Assembly (NCBI GenBank): GCA_029215795.1
Contig: JARDYH010000005.1
Location: 12,556,001 to 12,620,000, forward strand
Reading direction: 5' to 3'
Source: Anniella stebbinsi
Lineage: Eukaryota; Chordata; Lepidosauria; Squamata; Anniellidae
Length of the DNA: 64,000 bases
Part shown: positions 23,285 to 64,000 of the stretch, piece by piece
Layout of the letters: the number at the start of each line of letters is the position of its first letter
Numbering within the stretch: position 1 is the stretch's first letter
Translations under genes and position numbers: made by a program
Notes under the pieces: model-generated
Databases searched by the model: none
Told to the model about the DNA's origin: nothing
What the model saw: the letters and a program-made list of their open reading frames with translations, nothing else

Positions 23285-23545
23285 CGAGTGGCTCCTTCTC
23301 CTTCCCACCCACCCCATGGATTGGATAATTTCCTGGCTTTTGCAGTTTTCTCTCCCCATTCTAAGTGGTCAAAATGCCTTTCTTAAGGCTTCATTGCTGA
23401 AATAAGAGCTTTAATAAACTAAAATACTTGCTAGTATTTTTGGCCCCACCCCCGTTACTTTTGGCCCCACCCACCTCTGGAACACGGCCCCTGACAGCTT
23501 TTCTGAACTTGAATTTGGCCCTTGGGCTGGAGGAAATTCTGCGCC
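23285..23545 (-). mobile_element. Family C hAT-type MITE fragment
   Basis: Carries the complement of the family C body: TTTGGCCCCACCC words, CTTTCTTAAGGCTTC and GAATTTGGCCCTTGGGC. Termini are decayed. Confidence 0.5.
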
Positions 23546-25131
23546 CCTTCCCAAGGCTAACCACTGCTACTGGCAGGGATCCTGGCTCCCAGTTTCCTTC
23601 CTCTGCCATAGCATATTGCATAGCTTTTTTCCCCCAAGTTAGATATGGAAACCAGTCCCAGCGTATGGAATCCGTACTGTACGTGAACCAATTCCCCTCC
23701 CAGGGTCAAGAATAAGCTGAAGGCATCCAGATGATAAAATTGACAAAGCAGAATTGGTGGGCGGAGAAAGGGCTATGCCCTCCTTGTTATCCTCCAATTT
23801 TTCTAGGGTGGCCATGTGCCCCCCTTGACACAGGACAGTCCTCTATTTGAAGGTATGCCCTATTTGGAGGGCTGTCCAACCCAAGTCCAGTTTAAAGAGA
23901 AAGAACTATAGGAAGGGAGAGAAGGGAGGGGCCTTGAAGTTGCCCATCCACAGTTAGCGCTGGACATCAGACCGAGCAAACACACAGGCCAGCTAATCAC
24001 AGTTTTCCCCACTCCAATATGTATTGTATGTATTTCTATTAAATTATAGCAATTATTTCTACATTTGCATCTATACATGCACATTAGCATATGCATTTTT
24101 AAATTTTTTATATATATAAATATGTGTCCTCATTTTGGAGCAAGGCGTAACTGGCCCCCCTAATTCCCTCCTGAAAATCCTCCTCCACTATCTGCGCCTG
24201 CATTAGTGGTTACAAGAGAAGGGTGGGGTTGGAGGCCCCACGTTCCCCTCGTAACATCTGCTTTGGTTCTCAGACAGCAGAGGTGTGTGGGAATGTCTTA
24301 TCCTGAGACCTTAGGGAGGGACAGAGCAGACTGCTGGATTAGATGCATCAACAACAATCTCCCTCGATACGGAGTTAGTTCCTTGAATCGAAGGACTCAC
24401 ACTCTCCGTGCAACGGAAAAGGGAGCTGCTTTTTCCGAGCACCTGCTTTGTTCATTCTGCATGGCTTGTGGCTACGCACTAGCCCAGTCTCTGTGCCCTT
24501 CTCGTCCGTCCCCTTCCCTTTTGCCCTATGCCAAAGATCCTTGCCAAAGAATGGCAACAAAACCCAACCACTCAACCTTCGCAAGTCAGAATTTTTGGAA
24601 CAGTGCCAAGGATGAAAAGCAAATGTGATTGATGGGCATAATTTATCCCAAGCGCAGCATTTCACCTCCCCTTGTTGCAAAATATTTACTATTAGGAGAG
24701 GGGCTTCTTATAGCAGGTTTTACGCAGCAGAGTACATGCCATCCTTCTCAGGTGGCATAAGGATGTGTGAAAATGCCAGACAGGGCGACCTGCCAGCTTG
24801 CGCCTGAAGGTGTGGGTGGGAGGGGGAGCTGGGTAACATCTTTCCTCGCCTGCCTCGTGTCAGGACAGACTCTCCCTCAGGCGCGGGGTTGGAATCACTG
24901 CATGTTCCTTGGCATGCAGTAAACTAAACAAAAAGGCTGTGGCAACGCATTTACAGGCAGCAACCCACCCACCCATCCACCCCGACCACCCCGCTCTGCC
25001 CACACCTGTTTTGCAGTTGGGAAGAGAATATTTTGGTATCTGAAGTCCAAAAATCACTCCGTGACTTCCAAGCCCTCTGCGTGATGGTGCGTTGCTTGCT
25101 GAATTGTTCTCTACTTCCCCGTTTCCCCCAG
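23546..25131. other. SLC38A5 upstream region, no further exon resolved
   Basis: A short MITE-like end (TAGGGTGGCCATGTGCCCCC) lies near 23806-23890. The rest appears unique. Additional 5' UTR exons could be hidden here but cannot be called from sequence alone. Confidence 0.35.
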
Positions 25132-25273
25132 GTGTGCTGCTGATCCAGGTGCGTTGCAGGTGCTACTGCCGTCCCATTTGGTGATTTGCCCCAACCAGTT
25201 ACACGCAGACACACGCACAAACACGCGTGCCAGCAGACATATACGCTGACTGAGGGTTATCCGAACGTCCACG
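25132..25273 (+). other. SLC38A5: Probable 5' UTR part of SLC38A5 first coding exon
   Basis: A long pyrimidine tract followed by CAG at 25129-25131 makes a strong splice acceptor, and no in-frame ATG competes before 25274. The ATG has A at -3 and G at +4, a good Kozak context. The acceptor implies at least one upstream non-coding exon. The exact start is inferred; a transcription start inside this block is an alternative. Confidence 0.4.
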
Positions 25274-56641
<31,368 letters not shown>

Positions 56642-58956
56642 CCCTCCCCTTCCCCCCCAAGAGACACAGTGGTGGTTCTAACCAGGGAGGACCATTCAGT
56701 GCCACAGGAACGGCATCACCACCTCCTGTTTACCTTCACTCATCCTGGAGAGACACCTCCGTTCCCTGCCCATCGCTGTGGGGAAGTATCAGAAGGCACC
56801 CTTTGTTGCCATGGCAATGCAAAGTAACCTGGGACATCCGGAGGCTTCTCCTCGGTCCTCCTTGGCTCTAGAGCTATGAAACAGCTTTTTTCCAAAAAAA
56901 AAAAAAAAAGTCTACCTGCCATCACAGGACAAGCTCTACTCATTTGTCGGATTTGGTGCTATGACAACACAATTGACCTTTTACATGCTTTCGGCTCCTA
57001 TGGTAGCAGCACCGTGCTCCTGGGCTTTCCCCCCGACCTCCCTAGCAATACGCTACCATTGAGTGTCACAGCAAAACTGTGCAGAGTTTGTTTGTTTGGG
57101 GTGGGGGTTTTTTGGTCCAGGATGATAGCACTGTCTCTCAAAATGTTGTGTGGGAAGCACTTATTTTTTGCTGTGATGGAAATAATTTCTGGTTAGTCCT
57201 CCCTCTTTTGTCGTTGTAGCACAGGTACCTGGCTGTCTGGGTGGCAGTGTTTCCTGCCTCGTTTACATCATTGTTAAGCCTGGAAGCTGGGCTCTGCTTT
57301 TCCTGTTACTATAGAGACAGAGCCCCAGCCTTCATCCATTTGTCTGTTCTGCCGCCTGTGATCAGGCAGGGGCAATGATGCTAACTGACGCCTGGGCTTG
57401 TAGAGCAGTCCCAAGATGGAAGTGGCCCAACCAACATCGCCCCCTAGTGGACAATCTTAATTTATTTGTTAGTATTTAATTTGGGCCTGGCTACCAGACC
57501 AAAGACTACAACATAAGCATCCTGGTGCCAACACAATCCAGGCCAGGATTCCACGTTCCTCTGACACAGGTGAGGTTTGGGTGATGAAAGAAGGGTGGGT
57601 GAGTGTGGGGATGGGTGGGAAAACCAGAACGCTGGACTCCTATGCTCCCTTCACAGAGGTGTGGGGGCAGCATGGGGTCTTATAGGTTACCACAGGAGGT
57701 TTCAAAACAAAGGTTCCAGGGTAGCGGGAGAAAAATGTAACTCCCTTCGTTTGGTTGAGGGTCCTTGTTCTGTCCTGTCACAGAGTGATGCTAGATTTCT
57801 TCTGAGGCCATCCAGAAAAAGTTAATTCTGCCTACACTACAGTGCCACTTGTTGATTTCCCTTTGGTACAACTCCCTGCGGCACAGCAATCGGCTGTATA
57901 CGTCCTAGAATGTTATATCTGAATCGGAGCTATCACCACTTGCCCTCTGAGAGCTCTGAGTTGAGGCAGCTTGTTCAGGCAGCTTTCTAAACAATGCATA
58001 TTTAGAAAGCTTTAGGTTGACACTAATGTAGAGCAACCGTCAAAAGGTTTGACGGAACGGCATTGCAAGCAAACTAAGGAGAAATGTTTATGCAAAATGG
58101 GTACTCCCATACTAGTCATCTACTATGGGGTAGCCACACTTTGCACGATGGTGTCATCAAACCATTGTAGTCCAGTGTTTTCCCTGCGCACCTTCTGCCG
58201 TTTTTTTTCAGCCTGTAGAAAATCTGACTCTTTGGGGAGAAAAAAGAAGAAGAAGAAGAAGAAGAAGAAGAAGAAGAAGAAGAAGAAGAAGAAGAAGAAG
58301 AAGAGTAGAGCAGTCTTCACACTTGCCTTGGCTCTGTTCTTTCATCTGCTTTAAGAGACATGGTTTTGATATGTGCGCAATGAAGTGTCAGGGTTTACCC
58401 TTGAAGGCAGGGCCGTGCAGAGCAGGTCATAGGCCCAGGCCAGATGGGAAGTGTGTGCCCCCACCCCATTTCAAACTGCTCATTAAGTATTTTTAATCCG
58501 TGGCACTGATTCAGTGCTAAATACATCTATGAACTAGAACGATTTATTAAAAAAGGTAACTGGAAGCACTTTTATTCAAGATGTCAGACATCCCTTCTTC
58601 ATGTTCAGAATTTCACGACGGGCAGCTTCTGCGCTGTTTCCGCCAGGCGGGCTCCTCGCATCCCAATGGGCCGCTTACGCTATGGAAGCAGTAGCGTAAG
58701 CTGGGGGGGGGCTCCTCGTCAGAGTGCCCCCTCAAAACCATGGCCCCCGGGCCAACTGGCCCCACTGTCCCCCCTCTGCACAGCCCTGCTTGAAGGGCAA
58801 AGATCAGGTAGCAAAATGACAGCAGCGCTCTTGGCTGTGGTCTGCTCTAGTTCCTGGAGCCTTTATCTTTTGGGTCAGGCTAGAGGCTTCAGTTAGACAA
58901 GGCGACGTCCTTCCTCAGACAAAACCATTAAAGGCAGCAAACGATCAGTTTCAAGA
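56642..58956 (+). other. SLC38A5: SLC38A5 3' UTR and downstream flank
   Basis: No AATAAA is seen for over 2 kb after the stop. ATTAAA variants are at 58546-58551 and 58927-58932. A poly-A run (about 56887-56905) is genomic, not a tail. The 3' end cannot be fixed from sequence. Confidence 0.35.
58244..58304 (+). repeat. (AAG)n microsatellite
   Basis: About twenty AAG units; explains a lysine-rich open frame. Confidence 0.95.
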
Positions 58957-59113
58957 TTTATTAAGATCATACATTCACCACCACGTCGCAGGGAGAGGGA
59001 TGCTATTCGGATTTTCTATCTCAAGCCCCAAAAGTCTTGTACCACTTGATGGGTTGGATGTTGAGCAGCGCCGGCTCCAGGTTTTTGAGGGCCCCTTGGG
59101 CAAGAGGCTCTTA
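58957..59113 (-). other. Possible minus-strand terminal exon with AATAAA
   Basis: Minus strand: an open frame from about 59110 ends in IQPIKWYKTFGA and TGA (59021-59023), followed 58 bp later by AATAAA (58957-58962). The peptide is not recognised. Sequence at 59388-59410 resembles window bases 1-30 (CAACCATGCCTAC, TTGATGCC), so this may instead be a repeat. Confidence 0.25.
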
Positions 59114-59778
59114 ATGGGGACCTTCCCTCGGTGAGTCGACCTTGTCACCACAACGGTCACCAGCAACCCTTGCTCCTCCTCTTTCTCCTCCTTGCTCCCG
59201 CTTGCTTGACAGGTAGTGAGCCATTGAACAAGCAGGCAGTGGCATCTACTGCGCCACTTCTCCATCACCGCTGTTGTCTAGGCCAGAGCGAGGGGCAGGT
59301 GAACAAGCAGGTTGCAATGGGGAAGAGGAGGAGCTCTTGTCGGTAGACCCCCCCCCCCACCGTAGTGTGGACCCTTGGCAGGTGCCCAACCATGCCTACC
59401 TTTGATGCCGGAACTGGTGTCGAGGGATGAAGTGAAAATGAAACAATGGACTGGGAACCGCGTTCCCATCCCGCTCTTCTGCCAGTCTGGCAAAGAAGAA
59501 CTTTGCTAGTGATTTCGTAGGGTTGCAACCTTCACAACCGCAGTGCCCTTCCACCTCTACATTTTTCGTCCTTTGCTCCCCTCCTACCGTACCCACGTGG
59601 CCTTCCCTTACACAGATGTCAGAAACCATTCCTGACCTCATTGTAATTCCCCGTAATGCTACCATTACTGTCGCATCAGAACCACCTACATTTCTCCAGA
59701 TGTTAAGTGTTCCTTTTAGCGGTCTCATTGTCGCTCTTAAAGTAAGGATGCTCATGCCTTCTTATTGCTTAGACCAGG

Positions 59779-59905
59779 GGTAGGCATTGTGCTCTCCAGA
59801 TGTTTGGGGTTGCAGTGCTAATCATCCGTGATTACTGGCCCTGGTGGCTGGGGCTCATGGGAGTTGCAGTCCAAAACATGGAGGGCACCAGGTTGCCTAC
59901 CCTGA
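59779..59905. repeat. Family D foldback repeat
   Basis: GGGTAGGCATTGTGCTCTCC arm and GAGGGCACCAGGTTGCCTAC arm. Confidence 0.65.
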
Positions 59906-60300
59906 CTTTATGCAGAGTTGGAAGGGATCTCAAAGGACATCTAGTCTCTAACCCTCAGTCAATACAGGAAATCCTCTACTACAGCATCCGTGATATGCAG
60001 CCATGCAGCTGCTGCTGGAAAGCCTCTAATGAAGGTGAGTCCATCTTCCGGGGCAGCCCGTGCCACTGTTGAACAGCTTGTGCCATCAGGAAATTCTTCC
60101 TAATATTTAGTCGAAATCCTCTTCCTAGTAATTTCAACCCGTCGGTTTGGAGCCTAACCTCTTGAGCAACAGAAATTAATTTTGCTCTTCCATCTCTGTG
60201 ACTGCCATTCAGCTATTTGAAGATGGCTACCATATGCCCTCCTGTATACTACCGAGACTGTGGTCACCATATTCCACCCTAGGCTGCCAGGCTTCTTTGA
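59906..60300 (-). mobile_element. CR1-like LINE 3' fragment
   Basis: AGAGTTGGAAGGGATCTCAA, CCACTGTTGAACAGCTTGTG, GGAAATTCTTCCTAATATTT and GCTATTTGAAGATGGCTACC are in the order of a CR1-like 3' region read in reverse. Confidence 0.55.
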
Positions 60301-60834
60301 AAACACTACATAGTTGAAAGTCTCCTTTGACCACCCTGCCTCAATCGTTAATAATCAACCATTGCTTCAGCATACATTACTTCTGCTTTAAATTCGTTGA
60401 GCTATATTTCTTGTTTCGCTTGGCTCATCTTTAAAAGCATTTAGGAGCTCAATGTTTTTTTTCCCTTTTAACATTTTTTTATTAGGCAGAAAGGAAACTG
60501 AGATTCTTGGTGGCTTACCTGAACGATCAGGGTTCATTTTCATTAGAGTTGCACATTCTGCAACAGATACCATGACATAATGTGCATCACAACTTTTCTC
60601 TACTTGTATAGTCTGGAAAATTTGGGTGGGGCTGAGGGATGTATTAGGAATATGTGAGCATGACATATATTGCCCAGATTATTATTTATTCTTCTTCACC
60701 TGATAGCATCATAAGTTACATGGAATATCATATCATAAGCAAAAACCAGGTCCCTGCCCCGAAGAGTTTACAGATGCAAGCACTAGATTAAATCTGAGAC
60801 TGCTAACCTCAACATTAGAGTTTCTGTGCCTTGC

Positions 60835-60960
60835 CAAAAGAGAAGTTTCAACAGGAGCTGCTTGCAAGGTTTCAATACTGTAGGAATTTGAAGAGGTGTG
60901 CCTGCCGAAATGTGCTCTGTTAAAGATACAAGAGCCCTAATGTTCAGAAGCTCACCATCC
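60835..60960. mobile_element. Family A, highly diverged arm
   Basis: GTTTCAACAGGAGCTGCTTG, TTTGAAGAGGTGTGCC and CTGTTAAAGATACAAGAGCC keep the arm order. Confidence 0.35.
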
Positions 60961-60967
60961 TCAGATT

Positions 60968-61064
60968 AATGGTGCAGTCTTAGGCATGTCTGCTTAGATG
61001 TAAGTTCCATTTGATTCAATGGGACTTACTCCCAAGTAAGTGTGCATAGAATTGCAGCCTAAAT
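60968..61064. repeat. Family F repeat
   Basis: GTGCAGTCTTAGGCATGTCT, CAATGGGACTTACTCCC and GTGCATAGAATTGCAGCC. Confidence 0.5.
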
Positions 61065-61181
61065 TACTTTATGAAGCATTCAGAGCCCACAACACCCCTC
61101 CTGAAAAGTGAGGGCCCCTGGGGGATATTCCTTGTAAGTAGAAATCTAATTGCATATCTCGTCACAAGAATTGCTCACAGA

Positions 61182-61402
61182 GGCTGCATTCAGACAACAC
61201 AATAATCAACTGGGGGTGGGGGACAATCATCAGTTGTATTGACTATCATGTCCGAATGCTGCCATAGACAACTCAGCGCTGATCCTAATCCACACCACGG
61301 TTGATAATTTATTACCATGTTGTGTGGGGAGTACCCCCTAGATGAACAACTGTAAAGTTGATTATTACCCCACCATTGACTATCGTGTTGTCCGAATTCA
61401 GC
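61182..61402. mobile_element. Family G foldback MITE
   Basis: GGCTGCATTCAGACAACAC...GTGTTGTCCGAATTCAGCC with CAGAG on both sides (5 bp). Confidence 0.65.
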
Positions 61403-61967
61403 CAGAGAAATCTCAGTGGATGTTTTCTTTGAGATAGCCTTTGGCACATGAGTGCTCTGGCTCAGAGTTTTGTTCTGATCATGCTTCCAATTTGTGTTGG
61501 GGTTTTCTATGTGCACGGGTTGCTTCTACCTACCTTATTTGTATGTAATATTGCAAAATAACCTCCATATGTGGACCTGTTTGGCTGGCAGAATACACAT
61601 TTCTTGCTTTGGTACCAGATCTCCTACTGTCATGTTTACTAGTACGAATACTGAGCTTTGAAGTGGAAGCTAAGAAATGCTCACGTTGAAGTGGTAGTTT
61701 TCCATCAAGGTGCCATCCTCCCCTGAAAGAGATGGTAGCTTTGCTGCTTGCCCTCTATCTCTGAGGAGGACCAGCTTGCTCACACAACATAGCCTACCTG
61801 ATTTCATTGGACAAATTGGAGGTATGCCCCTCATCTCTTCAAAACCACGCCATTGCTGCTTTTGAGTATCAGCATTAGCCATGCTGCCTCCTCTGCCTTA
61901 CTCATGAACTGCCTCTGTCTTTCACCATCTTTGGGCTCGCTGTTGCATCTTTTTCAGTCCACTGCGT

Positions 61968-62053
61968 GGCCAGATGCAAAAGAGGACAGGGCCTTGTGTA
62001 GAAGGGATTTTCTCTTCTCCACAACTATTAAAGGTGGAGCCCTGCCCTCTGAA
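61968..62053. mobile_element. Family A derivative, about 85 bp
   Basis: GTGGCCAGATGCAAAAGAGG...GTGGAGCCCTGCCCTC; interior deleted as in the 17855 copy. Confidence 0.45.
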
Positions 62054-64000
62054 GTTGTACCTGGAATCATAGTCAGGGTTCCTAGCTGAGAACATCCACC
62101 ACAGAGGCAGAGGCCAGGACACAGGGTCCTTTTGTATAATAGCCATATAACACAAATTGGCCTATCTCTTTTGCCTGCCCACTCAGGTCCACATCTTTAT
62201 TTCTTTTCCCAACATAGTATGCATATCTCATTACAACACATATTTCCGATACGAGTCTTGATTTCCTCTCTTCTGTCTTTTTCTCTTGTTTCATCATCTG
62301 AAAACTCCAGGATGGTTTTTCATATAGACTCAAGGGCTCGGATTCTGCTTTGGGGTAGGGTTGGGATTCAGATTTAAGGGAGTAGGGAACACAGATTCAA
62401 AATGTGAAATTGATGTAAGGACACAGTATTTGTATAATTTTGGAATTCAATAAAGAACTGTTGATCTTCAGTGGAATCAGTCTTATGCTGTTATTTATTC
62501 ATTTTTAGTGGCTTTAATACTCCCTTTCAGGTACACAGTCTTACAAAATGGTTTACAAAATTTAGAAATTACAGTTATTTTATATGGACACATTTGCTCA
62601 TTTATACATCAACACGCTCATTGAAATATCTATTGTAAAAAAAAAGTGTGAGTGGGTAGGAGTACATTGTTTTTGTGTCATCTCTTTCATAATTTATATT
62701 AGAAAATGATAAGGCAGATAGTTCCAGTGTTGAGTTCTTCTGTTAGGATTCCCACTCCCACTAGTTTTGCTCCCCCAACCCCACATCTCATGCAGGCTGA
62801 GCACACCTAGTCCTCGTTGACCCGTTTTGAGTACCCCTACATTGGGCCTTTTTCTCCCGAGTGGACTGTGGTGTATATATACATTGCTGCCCCAATCCTA
62901 GCTATATTAGAATCTTGGATGCCTCCATCAATTTCTATGGGCAGGTCTCTATTCCTTCTGTGGAGACATCTTAAAATAACTTCTCAATGTGAAGCACGAA
63001 CTGACCTATAAAGACAATGTGATGGTACTTTCTACCCTTTTTTGTATTTTCATGTGCCTCTTCCTTTCCAGCCACTCCGTTTTATTCCCCCTTGCACCCA
63101 ATTGTTGTCCCCTCAACATTCTGTGTTACTGAGTTATTATAGGACTGTTTGGGATTTTCCTCACCCCTTAGGTTTTTTCCCCCTATATGCAAACCTTAGG
63201 GTTATCATTAGTCTTTCCCAACCCAGACATTCAGTTCCATTTCACCTCCCCACCCCCGTTTGCCTCCCGTGTTTTTTTCCCTCCGTTTCATAAGCGCTGC
63301 AAGTGCTCCTCCCTTTCACGAGCTTAGCTATACCAGTGGACTCTCTCTTTTCACTTCTCCAGCTGCTATTGTGTCTGCCCACCTCACCCCACCCCTTCCC
63401 GTCTTGCCCCTCCAGTTCATTGGTTCTTGTCGTTGATGGACATTGTGATCCACGTGGCAGCCTTCCCCCCTCGCTCATTGGAGCTCCTATAGGAATTAGC
63501 CCAAATGCTTACATCTGTGTAATTTTTATAGATAAAGAGATGAAACTTGGCATGGTGATAGGTCTTCAGGAGAGCTTTAGCAATGCCAAGTTTGAATCAG
63601 CTCAGCTCATCCCTTGATTTTTAAAGGATTTTTTAATTTACCCCCCCTTAAAGCATTTCACTGAAAGTCCCATCAGTGCGATATGTTTGCATTTGTGAAG
63701 GATCCTCTTGCAGAGTATGATGAGTAGGGGGTTGCTTAATGTTTGGGAACAAGGTATTCTGTAGTCAGCAGATCTCCGAGTATAAACAATACGTATTGTT
63801 GAAAGTGTTGGTTCAGATATTGAAACCTCTGCATTTTCACGGTTGAGAAATGGTACCAGCATCCCTCAGTGCTAGTTCACTCTTCTGATGATCATCCCTG
63901 TCCTGTTTCTGCTTTGACCCTCAATCCTCCATTCAGGGTTCTTTTCTGCAAAATGTGGATAATTTGACACTGAATCTGGTAAGTTGGTGCAATGTCCTGA
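62054..64000. other. No gene recognised
   Basis: AATAAA at 62449-62454 is followed by a T/G-rich stretch and could end a + strand transcript. Open frames from 62817 to 63617 have no identifiable domain. The segment at about 63530-63610 reads smoothly as protein but is not recognised. Confidence 0.3.

Noticed and set aside
56887..56905. A-run as a processed pseudogene tail or poly(A) tail
   Set aside because: It lies downstream of an intron-containing gene with no matching insertion duplication; a simple A-run.
58049..58354. Lysine-rich open frame
   Set aside because: It is the translation of the (AAG)n microsatellite.

Overview
This is vertebrate nuclear DNA, most likely from a squamate reptile (lizard or snake). 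That reading is an inference from the repeats: CR1 and L2-clade LINE pieces, a tRNA-Ala-derived SINE, a second tRNA-headed SINE, and many short palindromic DNA transposons, together with the usual exon-intron structure. No bacterial operon, CRISPR array, rRNA gene or functional tRNA gene was seen.

The one gene that can be fully supported is on the + strand: SLC38A5 (SNAT5/SN2, a system N sodium-coupled neutral amino acid transporter). It has fifteen coding exons between 25274 and 56641. All fourteen introns have GT-AG ends, the exon phases join without a break, and the product is 484 residues. A GC- and CpG-rich block at about 3270-4270, with an inverted CCAAT box and a consensus splice donor, is a candidate promoter and first non-coding exon some 21 kb upstream. 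A strong acceptor at 25131 probably opens the 5' UTR part of the first coding exon.

Region by region: 1-3270 is repeats, including a SINE split by a TIR element. 3270-4270 is the CpG block. 4.3-25 kb is mostly repeats: clusters of a dimeric palindromic hAT-type MITE (called family A here), L2 and CR1 pieces. 25.3-56.6 kb is SLC38A5, with introns full of MITEs, a 1.8 kb minus-strand CR1, an L1 fragment and microsatellites. 56.6-64 kb is the 3' flank with repeats and a weak hint of a minus-strand terminal exon near 59 kb.

The most interesting content is the DNA transposons. Family A has 8-bp target duplications and nests inside itself. Family B (TIR with CTCTACAAG) has six copies, three of exactly 344 bp, four of them flanked by exact 5-bp duplications of the form CTNNG. 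One family B copy (49621-50399) has its centre replaced by about 505 bp of GC-rich, exon-like DNA, as in a Pack-type element that has captured host sequence. Family C (TIR CAGGGGTG) has exact 8-bp duplications at two sites. These calls rest on reading termini and flanks by eye; no database search was possible.
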